From the NCBI GenBank assembly GCA_015501055.1, contig JADNYV010000037.1, forward strand, positions 213,783-277,782: 64,000 nt of DNA, read 5' to 3'. Source of the stretch: Mucidula mucida (Eukaryota; Basidiomycota; Agaricomycetes; Agaricales; Physalacriaceae). The position numbers and the translations under genes are program-made. The notes under the pieces were generated by a model, which was given only the letters and a program-made list of their open reading frames with translations, was not told the DNA's origin and ran no database searches. Below are positions 1 to 9,125 of the stretch, in pieces. The first letter of the stretch is position 1. Every line of letters starts with the position of its first letter.

Positions 1-215
1 GGACTTCAATTCGAGCAAGCGCAGGTGGCTTCGGCTTGTTTGGGTACTGTTGGTGAAAATCATGGATGGCTTCGTCGGCATTCTTAAGATTGCATGCCGG
101 TTCCCATGTCTGCTCGTGTGTGCCATAACCCTTCCAGTGAACCTTGTATTGGAAACCCCCGCAGTACTTCCGGGAATTACCACTTTCTCAACCTCCCATT
201 CCGGTTCGGCTCCTT
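1..215 (-). pseudogene. Chromodomain of the minus-strand Gypsy element (partial)
   Basis: The reverse complement of this stretch matches the chromodomain of the plus copy (6838-7050), with about the same KVHWKGYGTHEQTWEP core. Chromodomains at integrase C-termini are thought to direct chromovirus integration to heterochromatin. The coding end and the 3' LTR are outside the window. Confidence 0.8.
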
Positions 216-557
216 CCAGTACAGGTGGTGGACGCGTGTCTTGGGGTTGCGTCGGAAATTGGGGCTCGTGATAAGGTGTCAACAAGGCCTCATTGAACAC
301 GGGATGGATGCTTTTCCACGTGTGAGGAATCTGGAGCTTGTAAGAGCTCGTCCCAACTTTCTTGATCACTTTGAACGGCCCGAAGCGTTTGTCATTGAGC
401 TTCTTCATTGGTCGGTCCGTGCTGAGATTTGTCCCTTCTAGCCATACTTTGTCGCCTTCCTTGTACTCCACTGCCTCTGTCCGCTTCCTGTCATAAAACC
501 GTTTCATGTTCCTCTTTTGCCATCTTCAATGCTGATCCCACTTGTCCCATGTTTTCC

Positions 558-1572
558 TCATGCCGTCGGCAAACTCCTGCGCAGTCTCGTTTCTCGATGC
601 CGTTTTCGGAGCGGTGCCTTTGTAGGGATGTCTGCCCATATCTGCGAAGAACGGAGTGACTTTGGTTGCCGAGTGAACTCGATCGTTGTAGACGAATTCA
701 GCAGAGGATAGCCATTCATGCCAGTCGTTCTAATGGTAGTTGACAAATAACCGTAAGAAATGTTCTATCTCTTGGTTCAACCGCTCCGTCTGCCCATTTG
801 CCTGTGGATGATACGCCGTTGTAAAGTTTCCTTGTATGCCCAACAACCGGTACAACTCCTTCATGAAACGCAAGCAATATTGTGGACCGTAATCATGTAT
901 CATCTGTTGTGGCATCCCATGTATGGGGAAAATGTGATCACGGTAAATGCGGGCCATGCCTTCTGACGTCAGAGTGGTGTGTGTTGGTATGATGCGTAAT
1001 CGCTTTGTGAAATGGTCCACAAACGTGCTGATTGCGTTGTATCCTCCCGATTCCGGCAGCTCTCCAATCATGTCCGTCCCTACTATCTCCCATGGCTCAC
1101 TTGGCACATCAATAGGATGAAGAGGTGCAGCCGGCTTCGTGCGATGTGACTTTGTGACCTGGCATTTTTGACACCCTTCTACATATTCGCGGACGTCTCG
1201 GCTGATTCCTGGCCACCAATAGGTGCGTGTAATCAACTCAAGAGTCTTGTATTGTCCCGGATGCCCTGCAAGCTGTGCGTCATGGTGCATTCCAATAACT
1301 CTTCCCCGCAATTCCTTGTCCTTCGGTATGTAAATACGGTCTTTCCACATAATAAGTCCATTTTCCTTCTCTTCCCATCCTTTTTCTTTGTTTTCTAATG
1401 CTTTTTGTACGTATCTGTCCTTGTTTCCTTTTCTTTGTTTGATTTTGTTAAGTAATTCGTCCTCCGGTGTATCTACTGTATGTAAAGAAAATTGAATTTG
1501 TGAAATAAAAAACTCCGGCTTGAGCAAAACAACATTTTCGTTATCTTTTTCCCCCTTCTCAAGGCCTGTCAT
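558..1572 (-). pseudogene. Integrase of the minus-strand Gypsy element
   Basis: The main frame (730-1572) has the N-terminal HHCC zinc domain (MHHDAQLAGHPG, then EGCQKCQVTKSH) and a DDE core: VGTDMIGELPES, FVDHFTKRL, IHDYGPQYC and [19 protein letters not shown]. The usual HDRGPQY motif reads HDYGPQY, with C-to-T and G-to-A differences from the plus copy. The frame breaks at about 740 and continues at 558-746. Integrase inserts cDNA into the host genome; the interruption makes function unlikely. Confidence 0.9.
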
Positions 1573-1879
1573 CCTTGCAAGGCATCAGCTTTCCCCATTG
1601 TCTTGCCCGGCTTGTAATCATCTGTATGTCATACTCTGCTAACTCCGTAACCCATCTCGCCTGCCTCCGATTCAACTTCTGTGGCTTCCGGAAGTACTGG
1701 AGGTTCTGATGATCGGTAAACACCTCCACCGTTTCCTTTGCTCCAAGGAGATATTGTCTCCAGTCGTCAATTGAGTCCATAATAGCCATCATCTCCTTGT
1801 CGTAGATCTCATAATTGCGCTCTACTTCGTTCAGCGCGCGAGACCGAAAGGCTACTGGTCTCCATTTTCCGTCAACCAA
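1559..1879 (-). pseudogene. Gypsy RNase H domain
   Basis: The sequence contains WRPVAFRSRALNEVERNY and later EVFTDHQNLQYF, the usual Ty3/Gypsy RNase H signature downstream of RT. The C-terminal tether, normally a GxxNxxADALSR-like sequence, reads RARQWGKLMPCKDDRP, so it has diverged. RNase H removes the RNA strand from RNA-DNA hybrids during reverse transcription. It is separated from RT by a frame change near 1900. Confidence 0.85.
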
Positions 1880-1927
1880 CTGGGAAAGAACCGCCCCGTT
1901 CGCATAGTTCGAGGAGTCTGCCTCGAC

Positions 1928-3243
1928 TCAAAACTTGCCGTCGTCGCGTGGTACAATCAGAACGGGTTCTTCCGTCATCCTCCGTTTCAACTCCTCAAAC
2001 GCCTCGTGCTGCTCCATGCCCCAAACCCACTCGCCCTTCCCGGTTAGCGATGTCAATGGCTTTGCTACTCCCGCAAATCCCCGGATGAAACGTCGGTAGA
2101 AGTTGCAGAAGCCCAGGAATGACTGTACTTCCTTCTTCTTCGTCGGCTCCTTCCATTCCTTCACTACGGCCACTTTTGCCGGATCCATCTTCACTTCTCC
2201 TCCTCCAACAATAACTCCCAAGTAATCTACAGTATGTGCCTCAAAACTACATTTCTCGGGTTTTAAATACAACTTATTTACTCGTAATATCTCTAATACT
2301 CGTCGTACAATATGCCTATGTTCCTCCAGTGTGTTGTAAAGATAAGTATGTCATCCAAGTAAACTATAACATGTCCTTCATCAATCAGCTCCTTCAGAAT
2401 GTGATTCATGAACGATTGGAATGTCGCCGGCGAGTTTGTAAGTCCAAAGAACATGACTGAGGGCTCGAACAGGCCTCGGTTTGTTCTAAACGCCGCTTTC
2501 CACTCATCACCTTCTTTGATCCGGATGTTATTGTAACCCCATCGGACATCCATCTTTGTGAAAACCTTTGCTCCCTTCAACTTGTCGATAAGCTCCTGGA
2601 TCAACGGCAAGGGGTATCGGTTCTTGATTGTCATGTCGTTCAACTTCCGATAATCCTGTACTGGCCGAAGGCTTCCGTCCTTCTTTTGACAAAGAAGAAT
2701 GGTGATGCCATAGGTGAAATTGATGGCCGTATACGTCCCGTCCGTATGTTTTCTCCAGAACTCATCTAACGCCTTCTGCTCGGATGGACTAAGGGGATAA
2801 ACCTTGCAGTCAACCGGTTTGGAACCAGGCGTAAGTTCTATCGCGTGATCCCAGGGTCTTCGCTCCGGTAACTTGTCAAAGTCCGCCTTGCTAAATACAT
2901 CGGAAAATTCCTCAATGTAAGGTGCAGCAGCGGATGAAGGCTGTTGTGATCTCAGCTTTTCACCGCTTTTGCGATAGTTGTCCCAGTCCATCCAGAACAA
3001 ACGCTCTCCCTCTTCCAACTTCTCTTCTACATCTTCTCCTTCATCTTCCGGCGAGTCGTACTCGGGTAGATAGCCGCAGCGGTCTGGGCATCGATCAAAA
3101 GTCAACGTGGATTCCGTCCAGTTGATCGTGGGGTTGTGATATCGTAACCAATCTAGCCCCAAAAAGATCTTGTTTTGCCAAGATTGGTGACGGCCAACTC
3201 GATCTTTTCTGGCGTGATCACCGATCTTCATCCGGACCTCCAC
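1928..3243 (-). pseudogene. Reverse transcriptase domain, frame-broken
   Basis: The main piece (2293-3243) has the Gypsy RT order: LCQKKDGSLRPVQDYRKLN (motif 2), FTKMDVRWGYNNIRI (first catalytic Asp), FFGLTNSPATFQ and the catalytic HVIVYLDDILIF. It stops at 2293. The thumb/connection follows at 1928-2272 (YLKPEKCSFEAHTVDYLGVIV; FLGFCNFYRRFI). The family polymerises element cDNA in cytoplasmic particles. The stop and frame change between the two parts separate YLDD from the thumb, so this copy is probably inactive. Confidence 0.92.
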
Positions 3244-4163
3244 AAACCTTTGATTGCTCCTCCCTCGTTTAGGGTTCCATCCGCATTGTAGACAGGGAGC
3301 TTGACCGGTAACTCCTTGATCGGGAGTCCGTTCTTCTCGACGAATTCTTTATTGACACAAGAACCCGTTGCTCCACTGTCAAGAAGGGCACTCGTTTCCC
3401 ATTCAGAGCCTGTGTGTACGCTCTCTATGGTTACTCGGAGTTTCATGTCCTGCCCCTTTGTTCCCCGGATGTACTTCCTCGACTTTTTCAACTCCGTCAC
3501 AACTTCCACCGCAGCTTCCTTTGTCAACGCTCTGATCGCCATCACCTTCTCCTCCGTCGCTTCTCTCTCTCTCCGCTCCGGCATCCATGCTCTCAAAATT
3601 CCCACTGCTCTCGACACGTCATCCTCTCTTAGCCGTTGTGCGATCCACTCGGGCGTATTTGGCTCAAATCTTTCTTTCGCAGGTTTTGGTGGTAAAGTCG
3701 TCGATGATATTTTAGATGTTTCAGTACCCGTACTGTAAATAGATTCTGCATCTGACGACCCTTTCCTTGATGACTGCTCCGGCAGGACTGCGTCTACTGC
3801 GGGAGCTTCGCAAAACCCAACTCTTCGGCCAACTTCTTCTTCTCCTCGTCGTTCATTTCGGTCCATAAACCCCGAATCGTCTGGGGTCGACCCTTCTTGG
3901 ACAGAACCTGCTGACATGGCCGTGTTCGCCACAGCTGAAGCAGAGTCCCCTTCGACGTGCATTGTCGATGTCCATCGGCCTGCCGGCTCCTCCATAGGTA
4001 ACACCGGTGGCATCTCGTCGTGTGATCGGCGTCGGGGTGGGTTCGTAGGATTGGCTCTCGATGTAGCCGCCTGCGGAGCTTGGGGCCGGACTGCATGCCG
4101 GACCTCTTGCTCGCCGCCCGCCTTCTCCACAGCTGATCGATCTGAATGATCTGTGCCTTCCAA
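3228..4163 (-). pseudogene. gag C-terminus / aspartic protease region
   Basis: This 311-codon minus-strand frame includes ALLDSGATGS near its C-terminal third (about 3350-3370). The DSG triad is the active site of retroviral-type aspartic proteases that process Gag-Pol. Upstream is a charged linker. The frame ends at 3228 and RT continues in another frame from 3243, so protease and RT are no longer fused as read. The N-terminal part overlaps gag in a different frame, consistent with an old indel. Confidence 0.8.
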
Positions 4164-4716
4164 TCCTTGTACTTCTTTGGCAACCCATCTCGGCTGCCAT
4201 AGATCTGGTCGATGATCTTCTCGTTGACATTGGTCTCGAGAAGTCGCACGACAAATGCGTCATCCTTCGAGTATCCGCCTGAGTAGCAGGACCTCGAACT
4301 TCTGGAAGAAATCTTGAGCGGTGTCTTGCCCCTGGCGCAACCGCTCGATCTGATCTTGCGCGTCTCGCGCGAGGTTGGAATCCACAAATCGCTCCTTCAA
4401 GTCTTCCTTGAACTCCGTCCAAGAGACTGTCCATTCCTCTTCTTCCTCGTCGAAGTTCTGGTCCGAGTAGTTCTGGACCCATGCATCACATGATCTCCTC
4501 GGATGTAGGAGAGAACAACATCGATCCTTTCGGAGTCAGATGTGAGGTTGTTCTTCTTGTCACGGATGTATGTGAACATCGATCGCCACCAGCTCTTGTA
4601 CTTGGACTTGTCCCCGTCATAGTCATAAGGCTTGTTGACAAGGGATCGGCCTTTGGTTTCGTCATGGCGTGATGAGCGGGTGTGTGATGAGCGGCTTCGG
4701 GTGCTTCGTTGGACAT
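3794..4716 (-). pseudogene. gag (capsid/nucleocapsid) region, frame-broken
   Basis: The likely start is MSNEAPEAAHH at 4716 on the minus strand. The reading then passes through several frames: a capsid-like stretch (MFTYIRDKKNNL near 4579) and a CCHC zinc knuckle, CFSCGEHGHVSRFC, around 3900-3960. CCHC knuckles bind element RNA in the nucleocapsid part of Gag. The frame changes between these pieces indicate decay or sequence indels. The nucleocapsid and following protease/pol sequences overlap in different frames, so no single polyprotein can be read. Confidence 0.8.
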
Positions 4717-5298
4717 GATGGATCGGGGTGATGGATTGGAGAGTGAAAGGGTGAAAGTGGGGATATGGGTGATGCGGATTTGGATGAAACGGGTGAGGGA
4801 ATAGAGGTTTGGATGAATAAGGGAGGATCGCCTAGATCTGAAATAGAATCCAGGACTTGGTAGGGTGGGGAATGATGATGTGTATCGTAAGGTAAGTAAA
4901 GTAGGTAGGTATCGTAACTGTCTACGCTATTTTACCGACTACTGACTACGTATCTACGGAGCCCAAGAGCTCGTCACAAGTTCGCAATTGCCCAGCCGAC
5001 GTCCCTCTGGTGTGAGGTAAGCCGAAGTTTTCCTGGGAACGGGGGTTGACCCGTAAACAGCGCCCACTGAAGTGCAACTGCCAAAAGTTCGTTCTCGTGA
5101 GAGCGGCTACTTCCAGCACCCGAGGCAGTTATCTCTAACTGTTAGCCGGCGCTACTGGGACCAATACACACGTATGCGGACGTGCGCTGGAATTAGGAAT
5201 CCGTCGATCTGTAAACAGGAAAGGGAATGGGGAATGTGCGATGATCAAACAGCGAAGTGCTGATCGACGATCAGGGATGTGTGGTAGGTGGTAGAAAG
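4717..5298 (-). other. Gypsy 5' leader, no gene seen
   Basis: This is about 580 bp between the PBS and the first plausible gag start at 4716, read on the minus strand. No convincing ORF is present. It is the untranslated leader of the element, which may hold packaging signals, but none can be recognised from sequence. Confidence 0.7.
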
Positions 5299-5310
5299 TA
5301 GTTCCGATCT
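5299..5310 (-). promoter_or_regulatory. Predicted self-priming primer-binding site
   Basis: In element sense the 12 nt AGATCGGAACTA start 2 nt after the 5' LTR, where a PBS is expected. They are perfectly complementary to TAGTTCCGATCT inside the LTR (5417-5428 here; 7586-7597 in the other LTR), which lies 32 bp downstream of the TATA box at the predicted RNA 5' end. This is the arrangement of Tf1/sushi-type elements, which prime minus-strand synthesis from their own mRNA 5' end rather than from a tRNA. Pairing is seen directly; the mechanism is inferred. Confidence 0.75.
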
Positions 5311-5312
5311 TC

Positions 5313-5834
5313 TGTTAGCGACTGACTAAGCCACGAGACTCAACCAGGTACCACAGCAAGAACTGAAAGAGAAACGTTCGCGTTCGTAAGACTAGGCTAG
5401 GCCAGGTGTATAAACGAGATCGGAACTAAAGTACAATGATACTACACTACTGCTTATATACTAGTAAGTCTGTGTTTGAGCTCCTTGTCCATACGCGTTT
5501 CCACTAGGGATGCTCCACGCCCTTGACCCAGTGTTGTATGCTACTAGTCCGTGAAACCATTAAATACGAGTGGTACTGCATGTAAGTAATAATACTGAAA
5601 CGACCATGTGTCTACGAGTGTCGGCGGTGTGTATACAATAGGGAGTCCATGAGGTATCGGCATGTATGATGTCATCCATGTGTTGGGCGTGTGTCCGACA
5701 TGAGTACGGCTTCGGTAATGAAAAGGGTATGATCGGTGACGAAACAGATGATGAAACGTCCGTTGGTTGATAAGACAAGGCCCCGATAAGATATGATAAG
5801 ATGTGAAAATGTGAAAATATGGCGATTCATAACA
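5313..5834 (-). repeat. 5' LTR of the minus-strand Gypsy element
   Basis: This 522-bp sequence is an inverted near-copy of 7183-7702. In element sense it starts TGTTATGAATCGCC and ends CGCTAACA, giving the canonical TG..CA ends within 5-bp inverted repeats TGTTA/TAACA. A TATATAA box (5454-5460, reverse strand) lies 32 bp upstream of TAGTTCCGATCT (5417-5428), the likely start of R. Confidence 0.93.
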
Positions 5835-6760
5835 GTGGCCAGGAATCAGCCGAGACGTCCGGAATACGTGAAGGGTGTCAAAAATGCCAGGTCACCAAGT
5901 CACATCGCACGAAGCCGGCTGCACCTCTTCATCCTATTGATGTGCCAAGCGAGCCATGGGAGATAGTAGGGACGGACATGATTGGAGAGCTGCCGGAATC
6001 AGGAGGATACAACGCGATCAGCACGTTTGTGGACCATTTCACAAGCGATTACGTATCATACCGACACACACCACTCTGACGTCAGAGGCATGGCCCGCAT
6101 TTACCGTGATCGCATTTTCCCCATACATGGGATGCCACGACAGATGATACATGATCGCGGTCCACAATACCACTCGCGTTTCATGAAGGATTGTACCGGT
6201 TGTTGGGCATACAGGGAAACTTTACAACGGCGTATCATCCACAGGCAAATGGGCAGACGGAACGGTTGAACCAAGAGATAGAACATTTCTTACGGTTATT
6301 CGTCAACTACATCAGAACGACTGGCATGAATGGCTACCCTCTGCTGAATTCGTTTACAACGATCGAGTTCACTCGGCGACCAAAGTCACTCCGTTCTTCG
6401 CAGACATGGGCAGACATCCCTACAAAGGCACCGCTCCGAAAACGGCATCGAGAAATGAGACTGCGCAGGAGTTTGCCGACGGCATGAGGAAGACATGGGA
6501 TGAAGTGGGGTCAGCATTGAAGATGGCAAAAGAGGACATGAAACGGTTTTATGACAGGAAGCGAACAGAGGCAGTAGAGTACAAGGAAGGCGACAAAGTA
6601 TGGCTGGAAGGGACGAATCTCAGCACGGACGACCAATGAAGAAGCTCGATGACAAACGATTCGGGCCGTTCAAAGTGATCAAGAAAGTCGGGACGAGCTC
6701 TTACAAGCTCCAGATTCCTCACACGTGGAAAAGCATTCATCCCGTGTTCAATGAGGCCCT
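5835..6760 (+). pseudogene. Integrase fragment of the plus-strand Gypsy copy
   Basis: The fragment begins at the second half of the zinc domain (GCQKCQVTKSHRTKP) and includes VGTDMIGELPES and [19 protein letters not shown]. The reading changes frame at about 6045 (an A lost in FTKRLRI) and about 6187 (a G lost before the LYRLLGIQG segment), judged against the minus copy. Later segments (RFYDRKRTEAVEYKEGDKVW) are the integrase C-terminal region. It is not functional because it is both truncated and frameshifted. Confidence 0.9.
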
Positions 6761-7171
6761 GTGACGCCTTACCACGAGCCGCAATTTCCGACGCAACCCC
6801 GAGACACGCGTCCACCACCTGTGCTGGAAGGAGCCGAACCGGAATGGGAGGTTGAGAAAGTGGTGAATTCCCGGAAGTACCGCGGGGGTTTTCAATACAA
6901 GGTTCACTGGAAGGGTTATGGCACACACGAGCAGACATGGGAACCGGCATGCAATCTCAAAAATGCCGACGAAGCCATCAGTGATTTCCACCAACAATAT
7001 CCGAACAAGCCAAAGCCACCCGCGCTTGCTCGCATTGAAGTCCCCATGTCGCAATTTCCATCACATCTTTTCCGACCCATGCCACCGCCCGATACCGAAC
7101 CCCTCGACGTCACGCTACCCTCTGCAGCCCTCATGGAGCGACTCTGGCGCAGAATGGAACTTGCGCCTTAA
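6761..7171 (+). pseudogene. Integrase C-terminus with chromodomain
   Basis: This open frame contains a clear chromodomain of about 50 residues: EWEVEKVVNSRKYRGG, FQYKVHWKGY, THEQTWEPACNL, then a helix ending DFHQQYP. The aromatic cage positions (Y/W/W-like in VHWKGY and TWEP) are present. The frame ends 11 bp before the 3' LTR, as expected for the Pol C-terminus. Because the upstream integrase is broken it is annotated as a remnant, although this domain itself looks undamaged. Confidence 0.9.
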
Positions 7172-7182
7172 GGAGGGGGTGA
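7170..7182 (+). promoter_or_regulatory. Polypurine tract of the plus-strand Gypsy copy
   Basis: AAGGAGGGGGTGA lies immediately 5' of the LTR start TGTTATGA. A purine run at this place is the plus-strand primer in LTR retroelements. Confidence 0.8.
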
Positions 7183-7702
7183 TGTTATGAATCGCCATAT
7201 TTTCACATCTTATCATATCTTATCGGGGCCTTGTCTTATCAACCAACGGACCGTTTCATCATCTGTTTCGTCACCGATCATACCCCTTTTCATTACCGAA
7301 GCCGTACTCATGTCGGACACACGCCCAACACATGGATGACATCATACATGCCGATACCTCATGGACTCCCTATTGTATACACACCGCCGACACTCGTAGT
7401 ACACATGGTCGTTTCAGTATTATTACTTACATGCAGTCACCACTCGTATTTAATGGTTTCACGGACTAGTAGCATACAACACTGGGTCAAGGGCGTGGAG
7501 CATCCCTAGTGGAAACGCGTATGGACAAGGAGCTTCAAACACAGACTTAATAGTATATAAGCAGTAGTGTAGTATCATTGTACTTTAGTTCCGATCTCGT
7601 TTATACACCTGGCCTAGCCTAGTCTTACGAACGCGAACGTTTTCTCTTTCAGTTCTTGCTGTGGTACCTGGTTGAGTCTCGTGGCTTAGTCAGTCGCTAA
7701 CA
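7183..7702 (+). repeat. 3' LTR of the plus-strand Gypsy copy
   Basis: This 520-bp LTR runs from TGTTATGAATC to GTCGCTAACA with TGTTA/TAACA inverted ends. TATATAA is at 7554-7560 and the predicted RNA start TAGTTCCGATCT at 7586-7597. It matches 5313-5834 in inverted orientation with a few substitutions and 1-nt indels. The two LTRs belong to different insertions, so their divergence does not date either one. Confidence 0.93.
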
Positions 7703-7800
7703 CGGAATGTAATCAACGCTCTGGCTTGAGGGGAAATCTTTGCAAGTTGTCAGTAGGTCAACGCAATGGTATTGCCCGGGACGGTACAGACTATGCTGAT

Positions 7801-9125
7801 ATGTCGATAAAAATCTTGGACTCTCCCGATCCAGACATTGAAACAACTCGCCCAATATTCTTCACACAAGCTTTGACGACCTTCATGCGACCGTCTGTCT
7901 CTGATCTTGTATTACACCTAACATATCGTTGTTCATCGGAGACACACAATTGTTTGTCCATGACTACTGTCCGACCCCCGTCCGCTCATGGAAGCGGCAG
8001 CTCGGAAGATGATGTACCCAGCGACATCCAGCTTCGCCTTTCCCTAGTGTAATCGCGGGCGGTCCAGGCGACCAGTCGACATAATAGCACTTCCGCCTTC
8101 GGGCGAGTGATTGCCTGTATTTTCAGCAGCATCGGAATAGAGGATCCAGACTGGGCACATATTAATCACAATGGTGTTGTTAAGGCGACATTCACCACCT
8201 TGACCCACCTCGTCGTTTCTTGCGCTTTCGATATAGACGGAATATCGTCCTTGACAGATTGGAAAAACATTGTTCAAGCTCTCTTCAGGACGCTGCTTCT
8301 GGAACCAAGACTTCATGCATCCTACCACTCGTGGATATCCGAATTTGTAGTGTCTCGAATTCTTCAGGTCGTGTTTGGCAAAGACTCGTGTGTTGCTGAG
8401 GACAGCCCCCTCCTAGCCGATGTAATTGAAGCCGCTGTATCTACAAGATGCCGTGTACTACTCCCAACGCTGTATGCCCACCTCCGTGAACGGGAGTGGC
8501 TCGATATCGCATGTTCAGTGCGCTTTCACCTCGATGAGGATTGTGACGCCGGAATGGTAAACGATCGTTCCTATCATTTCATGGCTGCCGCTTTTGTCCG
8601 CGGAATGAATGTTCTACAGGAACTGTCAAGTCCAGAATACGAGCAGACACTGCACTATGTTCGGAAACCATTCAATCTCCTCTCACTTGGAAAACTCCTC
8701 ATGCTCTCCGATATTGAAAGACGGAAAGAGCTTCAATCTTTGGTACCATTCATCGAGCCAAGCACTTGGGCATCATTCGTCAGTAGCCTTCGGGTATTCA
8801 TCGAGTCCAAGGAATTCCAGATCGCGTATGAGGAGCAGGCATGTTTCAATGATCATCCGTATGAGGTCAGAGCTGTTCTGACCTACGATTCCTTCGAACA
8901 ACTGGAAATAGCGCTGCTTCATCTTGCATTCGGACAAAGGTATCCGTCTGGGAAATCATCTTATCTACAAGTGGTATTAGTCTACTCCTCCCGGACTTTT
9001 TTTCCTAGCTAACCTCGTGCTCTCATTAGATGTCCCAACGAATCCGGCAATTCTCGAAGCGCGTGGCAGGAGATTTGCTCGGGTCGACTGAGGTAGAGAC
9101 TTATGATAAACAGGAGACTGTTTGA
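7801..9125 (+). CDS. Hypothetical protein, possibly 5'-truncated by the retroelement
   Basis: The best model is three exons: 7801-8048, 8127-8970 and 9030-9125, joined by GTAATC..CAG and GTGGTA..TAG introns in consistent phase. It gives about 395 residues with no domain I recognise. The frame is open upstream to the LTR end at 7702 without a convincing ATG before 7801, so the original start may have been removed by insertion of the Gypsy element. No signal peptide or membrane segment is obvious. The sequence is leucine-rich and mostly helical in appearance, but no function can be assigned. Confidence 0.55.

Larger units (their letters stand above)
1..5834 (-). mobile_element. Ty3/Gypsy chromodomain LTR retrotransposon, 3' end off the window
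   Basis: Read on the minus strand, the order is 5' LTR (5313-5834), leader, gag with zinc knuckle, aspartic protease, reverse transcriptase with YLDD, RNase H, integrase and start of a chromodomain, which runs off the left edge. This order (RT-RH-IN-chromodomain) defines chromoviruses of the Ty3/Gypsy group. The coding region is split over several frames and contains stops, so the copy is not autonomous as read. The right end of its LTR directly abuts integrase sequence of a second, oppositely oriented copy at 5835, so this element inserted into an older relative. The 3' LTR and left target-site duplication must lie beyond position 1. Confidence 0.95.
5835..7702 (+). mobile_element. Plus-strand Gypsy copy, 3' half, interrupted by the minus-strand element
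   Basis: The sequence starts inside the integrase zinc domain immediately after the TAACA end of the minus-strand LTR and continues through DDE core, chromodomain, polypurine tract and a full 3' LTR. It is nearly collinear with the reverse complement of 1-1213, so the two copies are close relatives. Its 5' half must lie to the left of the window if the neighbour inserted cleanly. Confidence 0.92.

Noticed and set aside
5313..7702. One element with two inverted LTRs, or a hairpin-type transposon
   Set aside because: The LTRs have their own complete ends and adjoin internal regions of opposite orientation, which is explained by a nested insertion.
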